A program made the position numbers and the translations under genes. DNA of 64,000 nucleotides from a virus. Within the stretch, counting starts at the first letter, position 1. Every line of letters starts with the position of its first letter. The DNA lies in IMG/VR virus record IMGVR_UViG_3300037502_003888, positions 36,643 through 100,642 of that record; one strand, given 5' to 3'. A model generated the notes under the pieces. That model did not search any database, had not been told where the DNA came from, and saw only the letters and a list, made by a program, of their open reading frames with translations. Below, piece after piece: positions 57,162 through 63,763 of the stretch.

Positions 57162-58261
57162 TAGTCTGCTTTACTGCCCAAAATGTACTTGCCAAAGCGC
57201 TGATGGAACTCATCAAAGTGCTTGAGCTTGGTGGGCAAAAACGGGAGATTGTAAGTGGTCAGGGCCAAACGTGCGCCCATGACAGTGATCTCAGTCTCAA
57301 AATTGTCCATCATGAACCGGAAGAAGTAGTCAGCCATGGTGTTGAAATCTTTGTCTGCCACTCGGCGAACTTCCACAGCATCGCGCAGTTCATAGCACAG
57401 ACTTGTGACAAGACTGTACATGGCACTGACGTCTTTGACCTCTAGCTCTTTGACTTTGCCCGCCAAGATGTCCTGTGGATCCGGCATGCGGCTCGACACT
57501 TTGCGATGCGCCATGAACTTCACAGCCAAGCCCTCGCCCACAGCACCAGAGATTAGATCTGTGGCAGTGCTTTCGTCCATGTCATCATCTTCCAGGAGCT
57601 CGCTGACGAAAGTCCAGCTACGTGGCGTAGCGAACGCACGGCTGGCACTTTTTGAATCAAAGTCATAGAGATCCTGTTTTGCAAAAGTGAGATAGCCCAC
57701 TACATCTTTGTGGATGCCGCGACGCACGGCCCAGTCCTGCCATGCGCCAAAGTCTGCACGCATTTCGATGTGCAGGAAGCGATTGGCCAGCGGAGTAGGC
57801 ATGCGATATGTCACGCCTTTGTCCGATTCGCGATTGCCTGCAGCCGCGATCACTACATTGTCCGGCAAGACATAGCGACCGATGCGCCGATTCAAGATCA
57901 ACTGATAGGCTGCCGCCTGCACCGCAGGAGCCGCGGAGTTCATCTCGTCCAAGAACAACACCACAACAGGATACTGGCTGGCGAACTCCGCGTCAGGCAA
58001 GTCAATGGGCGGAGCCCAATCCATCTTGCCAGCGTCGCGATTGTAAAACGGAATGCCGCGCACGTCAGTGGGATCCATCTGTCCCAAGCGCAGATCGATC
58101 ATGAAACCGCCCAGCTCGTCAGCGATGCCAGCCACTACTTCACTTTTGCCAATGCCCGGAGGACCCCACAGAAAGATAGGCCGGCGTTTTTGGAATGCTT
58201 TGAGCAGGGCCTTGCGTGCGCCCACAGAAGTAACTGTGCGATGATCGCTGACAGCAGTCAT
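57161..58261 (-). CDS. MoxR-type AAA+ ATPase
   Basis: 366 residues. Walker A is GPPGIGKS (residues 33-40) and Walker B is VVLFLDE (100-106), followed by 'MNSAAPAVQAAAYQLILNRR'. The sensor region reads VVIAAAGNRESD, then 'MPTPLANRFLHIEMR' with the arginine finger. This sensor/arginine arrangement is typical of MoxR/RavA ATPases, which act with VWA-domain proteins as chaperones. The VWA partner is encoded at 54506. It is expressed from a clear promoter at 58296-58324 with AGGAG six bases before the ATG. In the phage its target could be a host complex, a virion protein or a defence system. Confidence 0.85.
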   Translation of the reverse strand: MTAVSDHRTVTSVGARKALLKAFQKRRPIFLWGPPGIGKSEVVAGIADELGGFMIDLRLGQMDPTDVRGIPFYNRDAGKMDWAPPIDLPDAEFASQYPVVVLFLDEMNSAAPAVQAAAYQLILNRRIGRYVLPDNVVIAAAGNRESDKGVTYRMPTPLANRFLHIEMRADFGAWQDWAVRRGIHKDVVGYLTFAKQDLYDFDSKSASRAFATPRSWTFVSELLEDDDMDESTATDLISGAVGEGLAVKFMAHRKVSSRMPDPQDILAGKVKELEVKDVSAMYSLVTSLCYELRDAVEVRRVADKDFNTMADYFFRFMMDNFETEITVMGARLALTTYNLPFLPTKLKHFDEFHQRFGKYILGSKAD

Positions 58262-58295
58262 GTAGATCTCCTTGTTGAAAAATTAGTATAAAGCG

Positions 58296-58324
58296 ATTTT
58301 ACGCTGAAATGAATTTGTGGTCAA
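58296..58324 (-). promoter_or_regulatory. Early-type promoter for the MoxR operon
   Basis: TTGACC (58319-58324), 17 bases, then TAAAAT (58296-58301) on the minus strand, with transcription starting near 58289. It shares TTGACCACAAATTC with the promoters at 55816 and 58594, apart from one G/C difference. AGGAG and the ATG at 58261 follow. Confidence 0.8.
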
Positions 58325-58342
58325 CCGTGAGGTTAGTACCCG

Positions 58343-58570
58343 CTAACATCCGCGCTCGGCGTCGCGATGCGTGCCCGCGATGAGATCCACGATGTCTTGC
58401 TTGAGGTCAGCGATCTCTTGATGCGGAACATAGAAGTCCGTGCGTGGATCCCAGTATTCTCCGGCCCGTGGATCGTAATATAGCACGCGGCCGTTGGGGT
58501 AGTGGAACGGACCTTCTAGGCCCTGGCGTGGTCCAAAATTTGGATCGCGTTGGAAAACCGTGTAACCCAT
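58343..58570 (-). CDS. Conserved small phage protein, 75 residues
   Basis: 'YTVFQRDPNFGPRQGLEGPF', then 'YPNGRVLYYDPRAGEYWDPR' and TDFYVPHQE form a well-conserved small protein of cyanophage-type genomes; the function is not known. It is rich in Tyr, Pro and Asp, with a short C-terminal helix (ADLKQDIVDLIAG). AGGAG lies five bases before the ATG, and a strong promoter sits just upstream, so it is probably expressed early and at a high level. No partner is evident. Confidence 0.75.
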   Translation of the reverse strand: MGYTVFQRDPNFGPRQGLEGPFHYPNGRVLYYDPRAGEYWDPRTDFYVPHQEIADLKQDIVDLIAGTHRDAERGC

Positions 58571-58593
58571 GCTGTCTCCTCACTGTAACCCAT

Positions 58594-58622
58594 ATTATAG
58601 CAGGCAGCGAATTTCTGGTCAA
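58594..58622 (-). promoter_or_regulatory. Early-type promoter for the 75-residue gene; -35 overlaps a stop codon
   Basis: TTGACC (58617-58622), 17 bases, then TATAAT (58594-58599) on the minus strand. The TGA stop of the cupin gene lies within the -35 hexamer. TTGACCAGAAATTC is identical to the promoter at 55816. Transcription should start near 58587. Confidence 0.8.
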
Positions 58623-58984
58623 CTGGGTGTCTTCTGGCTGTCCCCGGGCAAGACCCTGTGGTTATCTTCCACGCTGTCGGCGGTTGACACTTCCATGACA
58701 CTGCCAGCCTTGTAGCACACCAGCTGATGTGGCATCAAGGGAGGGTTGTGCCAGGTGTCGCCGGCACGCAGGATCTGTTCGTGCAGTTCGGCGGTCTTGG
58801 TGTCGATCCAGCGCACTACAAACTCACCGCTCTGTACCAGCCATGATTCGTCTTTGTGGGCATGGAAGTGCATGCTGAATCGTCGTCCCGCTTCAAAAGT
58901 CATGATCTTACCGCAGTATTGATCCGTGGTGGCCCAGATCATTTCATGTCCCCAGCCTTTGTCCACGCGTCCTTGTAGTCTCAT
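58619..58984 (-). CDS. Cupin, sugar-isomerase-like, 121 residues
   Basis: A single-domain cupin. Motif 1 is SMHFHAHKDESWLVQSGEF, with H39, H41 or H43 and E46 as metal ligands; motif 2 is AGDTWHNPPLMPHQL, with H86. The N-terminal KGWGHEMIW resembles the small mannose-6-phosphate-isomerase/glucose-6-phosphate-type cupins found beside heptose or nucleotide-sugar genes. It starts by ATGA overlap with the kinase gene, with GAGGAG upstream, so it forms one operon with the two HldE-like genes. It may isomerise or bind the sugar phosphate used by the kinase. The substrate is inferred from context. Confidence 0.75.
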   Translation of the reverse strand: MRLQGRVDKGWGHEMIWATTDQYCGKIMTFEAGRRFSMHFHAHKDESWLVQSGEFVVRWIDTKTAELHEQILRAGDTWHNPPLMPHQLVCYKAGSVMEVSTADSVEDNHRVLPGDSQKTPS

Positions 58985-59751
58985 TGGATCTCCTCGAGTC
59001 GGGGTGCATAGACCCCCAGATGCTGCACTGTCACGGCCGCGGCTCTCACAGCAAAGGCCGTGGCCCTGGCCAGGTCCCCCGCCATGAGATACTCGCGTGT
59101 GAGCGCAGCCAAGAAAGTGTCACCGGCGCCGCACACGTCACTGACTTCTACCTGTGGTGCGGGAAATGTGCGTTCGGGCTGCCTTGCTTCCAGCAGCATG
59201 GCACCTCGGGCGCCCAGGGTCACGATCATGACTTCTGCGGTGCTGCTGCGAGCACGGTGTTCAGCTTCGTTGATCTTGACTATGAAGCCAGTCAATCGGC
59301 CCAGATCAGGCTGTTTGGTATCAATGAATATGGGTCCTTGATATACACGCCTGAGATCCCGCAACAACCTTCCATCAATGAATCCCTTGGCATAGTCTGA
59401 TATCACTATGGCCTGGGCCCAGGTCAGGTCCGAAACAGCGATGCTGTCAAAATCCAGGGCTTGATTGGCGAGGTCGTCGTCGATCCTCAGGATGTGTTGC
59501 CGGCTGCGTATGTCTATGATGCGTGTTTTGGTACTGGGCTCGCTGAGATATTCGCGCACCTCGCAGCCCAACGACAAGAGATTTTCTCGCACATTGCCGG
59601 CCATGCCGGGTTTGGTGTCCTGATGTGCGAATTTGAACACCGGCACTGGTGCTTCGGGACTGATGCGGTCTACCGTGCCATAACGGTAAACATCAATGCA
59701 GTTATCGCCCAGCAGCAATACGCGCAATGGTGGATGTGGTTGAGTGACCAT
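58981..59751 (-). CDS. rfaE1: D-glycero-D-manno-heptose-7-phosphate kinase-like (HldE N-terminal half, PfkB family)
   Basis: 256 residues. The opening VLLLGDNCIDVYRYG, DRISPEAPVPVFK and 'KPGMAGNVRENLLSLG' match the kinase half of HldE/RfaE very well. The PfkB signature DVCGAGDTFLA includes the catalytic base D211 in GAGD. The enzyme would phosphorylate heptose-7-phosphate at C1 on the way to ADP-heptose. It is shorter than E. coli HldE1 (about 318 residues), with apparent losses in the middle. The ATG lies inside the nucleotidyltransferase gene (50-base overlap) with no clear ribosome-binding site, so it is probably coupled. In E. coli the two activities are fused; here they are separate genes in reverse order. 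Confidence 0.85.
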   Translation of the reverse strand: MVTQPHPPLRVLLLGDNCIDVYRYGTVDRISPEAPVPVFKFAHQDTKPGMAGNVRENLLSLGCEVREYLSEPSTKTRIIDIRSRQHILRIDDDLANQALDFDSIAVSDLTWAQAIVISDYAKGFIDGRLLRDLRRVYQGPIFIDTKQPDLGRLTGFIVKINEAEHRARSSTAEVMIVTLGARGAMLLEARQPERTFPAPQVEVSDVCGAGDTFLAALTREYLMAGDLARATAFAVRAAAVTVQHLGVYAPRLEEIQ

Positions 59752-60103
59752 CTAGTGTGTTTACGAATCTTATGCTACCACAGAGATCTCCACCGATGAT
59801 GGCGCGATCCCGGTAATCACTGCCTTTGACCATGATGTCGGGTGCGTACTCGGCGATGACATCTCGCAATCCTTGATCGCTGTCGAACACCGTGACTTGG
59901 TCCACACATCGCAAGGCTTCCAACAAGGCCTGTCGCTCGGCCTGGTTGCGTATGGGACGATCCGGACCCTTGAGCTCGCGCACACGCCGATCTGAATCTA
60001 TGGCCACGTGCAGGTGATCGCCCCAGCTCCGGGCCTGTTGCAGCAAGGTCAGATGGCCCCAGTGCAATAGGTCAAAAACTCCGTTAACGAAAATCTTGGT
60101 CAT
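59702..60103 (-). CDS. rfaE2: Heptose-1-phosphate nucleotidyltransferase-like (HldE C-terminal half)
   Basis: 133 residues. FVNGVFDLLHWGHLTLL has the HxGH of the cytidylyltransferase-like superfamily (H14, H17). 'ARSWGDHLHVAIDSDRRVRE', KGPDRPI and 'DIMVKGSDY' follow the HldE/RfaE2 pattern closely, ending in DGHSTTSTI. The enzyme would transfer AMP from ATP to heptose-1-phosphate to give ADP-heptose, or CMP/other NMP to a related sugar. It begins one base after the predicted transcription start of a perfect-consensus promoter, so its mRNA may be leaderless. First gene of the kinase-cupin operon. Confidence 0.85.
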   Translation of the reverse strand: MTKIFVNGVFDLLHWGHLTLLQQARSWGDHLHVAIDSDRRVRELKGPDRPIRNQAERQALLEALRCVDQVTVFDSDQGLRDVIAEYAPDIMVKGSDYRDRAIIGGDLCGSIRFVNTLDGHSTTSTIARIAAGR

Positions 60104-60110
60104 GTGTGTA

Positions 60111-60139
60111 ATTATAGCTGAGCCACATCATGTTGTCAA
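60111..60139 (-). promoter_or_regulatory. Consensus sigma70 promoter for the heptose operon
   Basis: TTGACA (60134-60139), exactly 17 bases, then TATAAT (60111-60116) on the minus strand: both hexamers are perfect. The predicted start is near 60104, directly at the ATG of the nucleotidyltransferase gene (60103). Confidence 0.85.
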
Positions 60140-60152
60140 TATAAGTATCTTG

Positions 60153-60668
60153 ATGTATTGGACAGGTTTGATCCTCATGGATTGCTGGGGCGGCGGATGG
60201 CATCAACGCTGCGGTAAAAGCGCGGCGTTTTATCAGCGCATCATAGATTTCATCCAGGCACGCTGTATCACGGTGCACACCATCATAGATGCCTGTTATC
60301 CCATCGACGGCGCGTTTGAGCCTGATCCTGCGTTGTATGCTATCCCTAGCCATCAACGACGCAGGGATGTGTTGGACTGGGATCGTTTCTCTGATCAGGG
60401 CTTCAACCAAGGCGCATGGATCTTGGCCGGACAGAGCTGGAATCAATGCATACACCAGCGTCGATTGGGCGTGATACGCTACAGCACGCACAATCACTTA
60501 AGGTGTGAGCTCTACAGCCATCCTGATCTCATAGATCGGGTGCCACGCCAGGACGGACCCGTGACCGATCAGGATCTCGCCGCAGATACTCTTGTGCGCT
60601 GGGAACCCCGGCCCCAGGGATTCTGGCGTGTGGCACATGCCCGTTATAATCCACCACCCTGGTTGTGA
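60153..60668 (+). CDS. Isochorismatase/cysteine-hydrolase-like protein (tentative), 171 residues
   Basis: I prefer the plus strand here. The protein has coherent hydrophobic strands: GLILMDCWGGGWHQ, then 'QRIIDFIQARCITVHTIIDA'. A DC/DxW start followed by a second strand ending in Asp or Thr is reminiscent of isochorismatase-like hydrolases. 'DWDRFSDQGFNQGAWILAGQ' and 'GVIRY' could be the third strand with its substrate loop. No catalytic cysteine was confirmed. The start is uncertain (ATG 60153 or 60180) and no strong ribosome-binding site was seen. It shares a divergent 49-base gap with the heptose operon. A minus-strand frame over the same bases (60084-60497) is the alternative. Confidence 0.5.
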   Translation: MYWTGLILMDCWGGGWHQRCGKSAAFYQRIIDFIQARCITVHTIIDACYPIDGAFEPDPALYAIPSHQRRRDVLDWDRFSDQGFNQGAWILAGQSWNQCIHQRRLGVIRYSTHNHLRCELYSHPDLIDRVPRQDGPVTDQDLAADTLVRWEPRPQGFWRVAHARYNPPPWL

Positions 60669-60720
60669 TTTGTGTTGGTGCCGCATGCCTGGCACTACAT
60701 AGCAGTAGGAGGACACAATC

Positions 60721-60846
60721 ATGGCAGACCCACGCAGCAAACCCAAGCAACCTCGAGCCAAGACCGCGGCCCCACCGCCTGCAGCACCCAAAAACATGCC
60801 GCCCCCGCAGCAGCCCGTGCGCCGGCAGTCGGGGCGCGGACGCTAG
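60721..60846 (+). CDS. 41-residue proline-rich basic protein
   Basis: ATG 60721 has a near-perfect AGGAGG (60707-60712) eight bases upstream, and a strong terminator follows seven bases after the stop, so this is a real and well-translated gene. The product starts MADPRSKPKQPRAK, continues through an Ala/Pro linker and ends VRRQSGRGR. With about ten basic and almost no acidic residues it is probably disordered and nucleic-acid binding or virion-associated. Similar tiny proteins occur in marine T4-like phages. No function is known. Confidence 0.75.
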   Translation: MADPRSKPKQPRAKTAAPPPAAPKNMPPPQQPVRRQSGRGR

Positions 60847-60852
60847 AAACAG

Positions 60853-60878
60853 AAAAGCCCGCTTGCGCGGGCTTTTTT
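60853..60878. terminator. Bidirectional rho-independent terminator between convergent genes
   Basis: The arms AAAAGCCCGC (60853-60862) and GCGGGCTTTT (60867-60876) pair perfectly around a TTGC loop, with a T-run in each direction. It serves the 41-residue gene on the plus strand and the RNase H-like gene (stop at 60877) on the minus strand. Confidence 0.95.
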
Positions 60879-61350
60879 ATATGGAACCGTAACGGGCGAT
60901 GCGATCAGCCGCGTAACTGGCAGCGAACGCCTCGGGTTTGACCATGGGTATGACATTGCAGGTGCCGCGTATGTAACCTATGGCCTGTTGTATCACACAG
61001 TTTGATCCGGCCATTTCACTGGGATTGATGTCTAGATGCACTTGCACGTCACGGTCCGACAGTACCGGTGCCAGTCGTTGGAACATCTCGCTCACACGGT
61101 ATACCTCATTCATGAGACGCATGCTGGGCCTGTCGGCGCGCTGGTCAAAATCCCTCTCACGCGTGATCTCCCCAAATATCTTGCAGCCATGGCGCCCATC
61201 CCTATGTACCACCACAGCCACTGTGTACTCCGCCCACCACACCCGTTGTATCTTGAATCGGATGCTGTCGGCACCGAGATAGATCCTGGTGTTGGGTCCT
61301 TGATTGCGGATAAATTCTGATACTTGATGTACGTCTATGGTCTGACTCAT
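60877..61350 (-). CDS. RNase H-like protein (YkuK/DUF458 type), 157 residues
   Basis: 'IYLGADSIRFKIQRVWWAEY' provides the first RNase H-fold strand with its aspartate (D28). 'VVVHRDGRHGCKIFGEITRE', 'RPSMRLMNEVYRVSEMF', 'VQVHLDINPSEMAGSNCVIQ', QAIGYIRG and 'KPEAFAASYAADRIARYG' complete the pattern of the YkuK/DUF458 family found in bacteria and in cyanophage-type phages. The fold suggests a nuclease or nucleic-acid binding role, but the biochemical activity is not established. It ends at the bidirectional terminator. An AGGAG lies before the ATG, and no promoter is visible between it and tRNA-Arg, so it probably shares a transcript with the tRNA. Confidence 0.75.
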   Translation of the reverse strand: MSQTIDVHQVSEFIRNQGPNTRIYLGADSIRFKIQRVWWAEYTVAVVVHRDGRHGCKIFGEITRERDFDQRADRPSMRLMNEVYRVSEMFQRLAPVLSDRDVQVHLDINPSEMAGSNCVIQQAIGYIRGTCNVIPMVKPEAFAASYAADRIARYGSI

Positions 61351-61366
61351 GATAGCTCCTAGATGT

Positions 61367-61441
61367 TGGCAGGTCCTGAGGGAATCGAACCCCCGTCCGG
61401 AGTTTCGAAGACTCCTATTCTATCCATTGAACTAAGGACCT
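61367..61441 (-). tRNA. tRNA-Arg (anticodon UCG), CCA encoded
   Basis: The minus strand folds into a full cloverleaf: acceptor AGGTCCT/AGGACCT, D-stem GTTC/GAAT, anticodon stem GGAGT/ACTCC with loop CTTCGAA (anticodon TCG), and T-loop TTCGATT. The discriminator G and the encoded CCA are at 61370-61367. The 5' end overlaps the FkbM stop codon by two bases. It would help decode CGA and other CGN codons. Confidence 0.95.
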
Positions 61442-62126
61442 AAAAATTCATGGCAAATTCTGTGTCTTTGGCATTGTTGGGCATGTCCAGCTGATGTGGC
61501 AGTGTCAGTGAAGAATCATATCGCATGTTGTGTGCGCTGCTGAGGGTTATCTCGAGAAATCTCGGAACCACGTTGCCGTCGATGTTCCAGTAACCCCAGT
61601 TGTTGACATGCAGATGCACCAACTGCAACCCACACTTGCTGATAAAATTTGTGATAGTGTTGTAATTGTCCCATTGATCTATGTCATGCACTTCCATGAC
61701 CATGCCCGTCCATGCCTGTCGGGTATCCAGCAGGTCCTGGAAGATGTCATATTCGCCGCCCTCGATGTCGCATTTGAGAAAAACATTGCTGCGACCGGCC
61801 AAGATCTCGGCCACGGTCACCGTGGTATCACTGCTGACGTTAGAGACCTTGAGTAAATCCAGTCGATTGGGATCAGTGAAAAATTCTCGTCGCTCGGCAC
61901 AGTCAGTGTTGACGTCAGGGTCATAGGCCTGTACCGGACAGCCCACCTGCTGACAAAATTGTTGTTCAAAGCGCCAATCGTTGCCAACACCCATGCTGAC
62001 CAGTAATTGGGTCCTGCTGAGATCGGCCTGATTCACTAGATATCCGCCGTCATTGTCGTTGCCTAGGCGCACTAGATCATCGCACCTCATGGGTTGAAAT
62101 ATTTTGGGTAAACGTATGTTGAACAT
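61440..62126 (-). CDS. FkbM-type SAM-dependent methyltransferase
   Basis: 228 residues from ATG 62126, which has AGGAAAG seven bases upstream; a longer frame to 62216 enters the preceding gene. 'CDDLVRLGNDNDGGYLV' is followed by LLVSMGVGNDWRFEQQF (SAM motif I) and the family hallmark FLKCDIEGGEYDIFQ (residues 116-130). 'GMVMEVHDIDQW' and a C-terminal 'LHVNNWGYWNIDGNVVPRFL' follow. FkbM enzymes O-methylate sugars or polyketides and are common in surface-glycan clusters; this one probably methylates a hydroxyl on the glycan made by the neighbouring enzymes. Confidence 0.85.
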   Translation of the reverse strand: MFNIRLPKIFQPMRCDDLVRLGNDNDGGYLVNQADLSRTQLLVSMGVGNDWRFEQQFCQQVGCPVQAYDPDVNTDCAERREFFTDPNRLDLLKVSNVSSDTTVTVAEILAGRSNVFLKCDIEGGEYDIFQDLLDTRQAWTGMVMEVHDIDQWDNYNTITNFISKCGLQLVHLHVNNWGYWNIDGNVVPRFLEITLSSAHNMRYDSSLTLPHQLDMPNNAKDTEFAMNF

Positions 62127-62145
62127 GTATGTCTTTCCTATGGGA

Positions 62146-62964
62146 TCACTGATCTCGCAATGATTGTAGACAATCGATCCAGGCTCGATGATAACACACC
62201 ACGCTGTCGGGGTCAAAGTCGTCTAGACCCAACGATTCATACAGTTGGGCGATATTGTGCGCTGTGGCATCACTGTCACGGAACCAACTGCAATTCCAAG
62301 TCAGACGCTGCTGTTGAAGATACTGCATCACATGTTCCTGGCTCTGCACTGTTCTATGTATCCAGCTTTGGTGCACGTCGCGATCTTCGCGCAGCAGCCA
62401 GTCTGGCAAGGCGAGATACTGTTGCATGTTTTGCGGTGGTGATTCGGGCCAGTCTGCGCCGCGCAGCCTGTTCCATGCTCGTTGCAAAGGTGTGTGTTCT
62501 CGCACTGTGTCCTGCGGTTGGCCTGGTCTGATCCATGCCACAAAATCTTCGGTGTCTTGGAATTGTATCACCCTGGCCTGGCGCCAGATATCAATCAATC
62601 CCTGCAACACTGCCAGGCTGTGTGCCACGCTGAAGAACAACAGAACACCGTGGCTGAGTTCATACATCACTGGGTGGAATCTCGCAGGTTCACTGAAATA
62701 CTGTGTGGTACGATAGAGTTGCACATCACCTAGATCGAGATCAGTCCAGCGCCGGGTTTGATGTTGGCATCGATCCAGGCGACGCAGCAACAATCGTAGT
62801 TTGAACTCGGGATCGATGCGCCCGGCCAGTTGCTGTTGGGCCAGCCAGCTGTGTTGCATCACTGCACCACGGCTCAGGGCCAAGCAATTGATCAGGAATT
62901 TTCCACCGGCTCCGGGTGGATAATAGGCGATCACAGCACTGCGGGTGTCGTGATTGATGGTCAC
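62146..62964 (-). CDS. Unknown marine-phage protein with GGKF-type loop, 272 residues
   Basis: I start at GTG 62964, which shares a base with the preceding TAG; the longer frame to 63066 runs inside the GT2 gene. The N-terminus 'AVIAYYPPGAGGKFLINCLA' (an (I/V)x4 strand followed by PPGAGGKF) looks like a P-loop-type or nucleotide-binding turn. It is followed by LSRGAVMQHSWLAQQQ. 'GVLLFFSVAHSLAVLQGLID' is a second hydrophobic strand-helix. The C-terminus 'SLGLDDFDPDSVVCYHRAWI' is typical of small P-loop/sulfotransferase-like proteins. I recall similar proteins in phage glycan neighbourhoods but cannot assign a reaction. Confidence 0.65.
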   Translation of the reverse strand: MTINHDTRSAVIAYYPPGAGGKFLINCLALSRGAVMQHSWLAQQQLAGRIDPEFKLRLLLRRLDRCQHQTRRWTDLDLGDVQLYRTTQYFSEPARFHPVMYELSHGVLLFFSVAHSLAVLQGLIDIWRQARVIQFQDTEDFVAWIRPGQPQDTVREHTPLQRAWNRLRGADWPESPPQNMQQYLALPDWLLREDRDVHQSWIHRTVQSQEHVMQYLQQQRLTWNCSWFRDSDATAHNIAQLYESLGLDDFDPDSVVCYHRAWIDCLQSLRDQ

Positions 62965-63749
62965 TAAAAGCCCAGGTACTTCCTTCGCACAAAATCCAAC
63001 CGCCAGCGCCAATGGCCGGGGTCTGAGTTTGTTTGATTCCAGGGATTGGTCCATGGATTGACCCATCGCCAGTCATTGCCCCACTTGTTGGTCATGTACT
63101 CGTATTCATTGATAACACGTCCGGCATCGATGCGCTCTTTAAGCCCAGGCTCAGTGCGCCAGGTCTGGCTGCCGTTTGATCCATAGTCGTCGTTGGCTCC
63201 AGGCCCGTGTTGGTATGCGCGATCCATGATCACGCGGTTGATGGGACGATGCGCTAGACGCATCACATAGTCTAGATCTTCGGCATAGGCTGGGTAGAAG
63301 TTTTCATCAAACAATCCATAATCTCGGATGATCCAGTCGCGTATAGAAAACAGGCTCCAGCTGCCTATGCCGTGATCACCACCGCTGCCATGCACCATGC
63401 CCACAGCTGGATCCTCCGCGTGTGTGGCCATGTCCTGTAGGAATCCTGGGTAGAACGCTATGTCATGTCCGCAGATGATCCAATACGGTGACATCATGCT
63501 GCTCTTGATTATGAGGTTCCATGCACCAGCACATCCTATGTTGGCCGGCATGTGTACCACATGGAACTGCTGTATGTGTTCATGTCCAGCGCGTTGCAGT
63601 GCATCAAGTTCGGCAGTGATCTCGCCGCGACCGTTGTTGTTGATCAAGATGTATCGTTCAACGGGATAGTCTATGCTGGCTATCTGGCGTTGTATCCAAT
63701 GCACGCCGTTGACGATGGCAGATCCCATGACAGGTATTGCAGTGCTCAT
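62964..63749 (-). CDS. GT2-family glycosyltransferase, 261 residues
   Basis: A Rossmann-like GT-A fold. 'YILINNNGRGEITAELDALQ' is the first strand/loop. 'ANIGCAGAWNLIIKSS' is the classic NxGxxxAxN element of GT2 enzymes, and YWIICGHDIAFYPGFL supplies the DxD-like acidic position (D96). 'FDENFYPAYAEDLDYVMRLA' holds the catalytic ED-D-RL motif. The enzyme should transfer a sugar from a nucleotide sugar by inversion. ATG 63749 is preferred; a TTG two codons earlier is possible. It lies downstream of the tRNA cluster and is followed without a gap by the GGKF protein and then FkbM, as an operon. Confidence 0.85.
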   Translation of the reverse strand: MSTAIPVMGSAIVNGVHWIQRQIASIDYPVERYILINNNGRGEITAELDALQRAGHEHIQQFHVVHMPANIGCAGAWNLIIKSSMMSPYWIICGHDIAFYPGFLQDMATHAEDPAVGMVHGSGGDHGIGSWSLFSIRDWIIRDYGLFDENFYPAYAEDLDYVMRLAHRPINRVIMDRAYQHGPGANDDYGSNGSQTWRTEPGLKERIDAGRVINEYEYMTNKWGNDWRWVNPWTNPWNQTNSDPGHWRWRLDFVRRKYLGF

Positions 63750-63763
63750 AGGCAATACTTAGT

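Noticed and set aside
60084-60497. 137-residue minus-strand frame
   Set aside because: It would run through the consensus promoter and start region of the heptose operon. The plus-strand protein over the same bases has more credible strands and motifs, though I am not certain.
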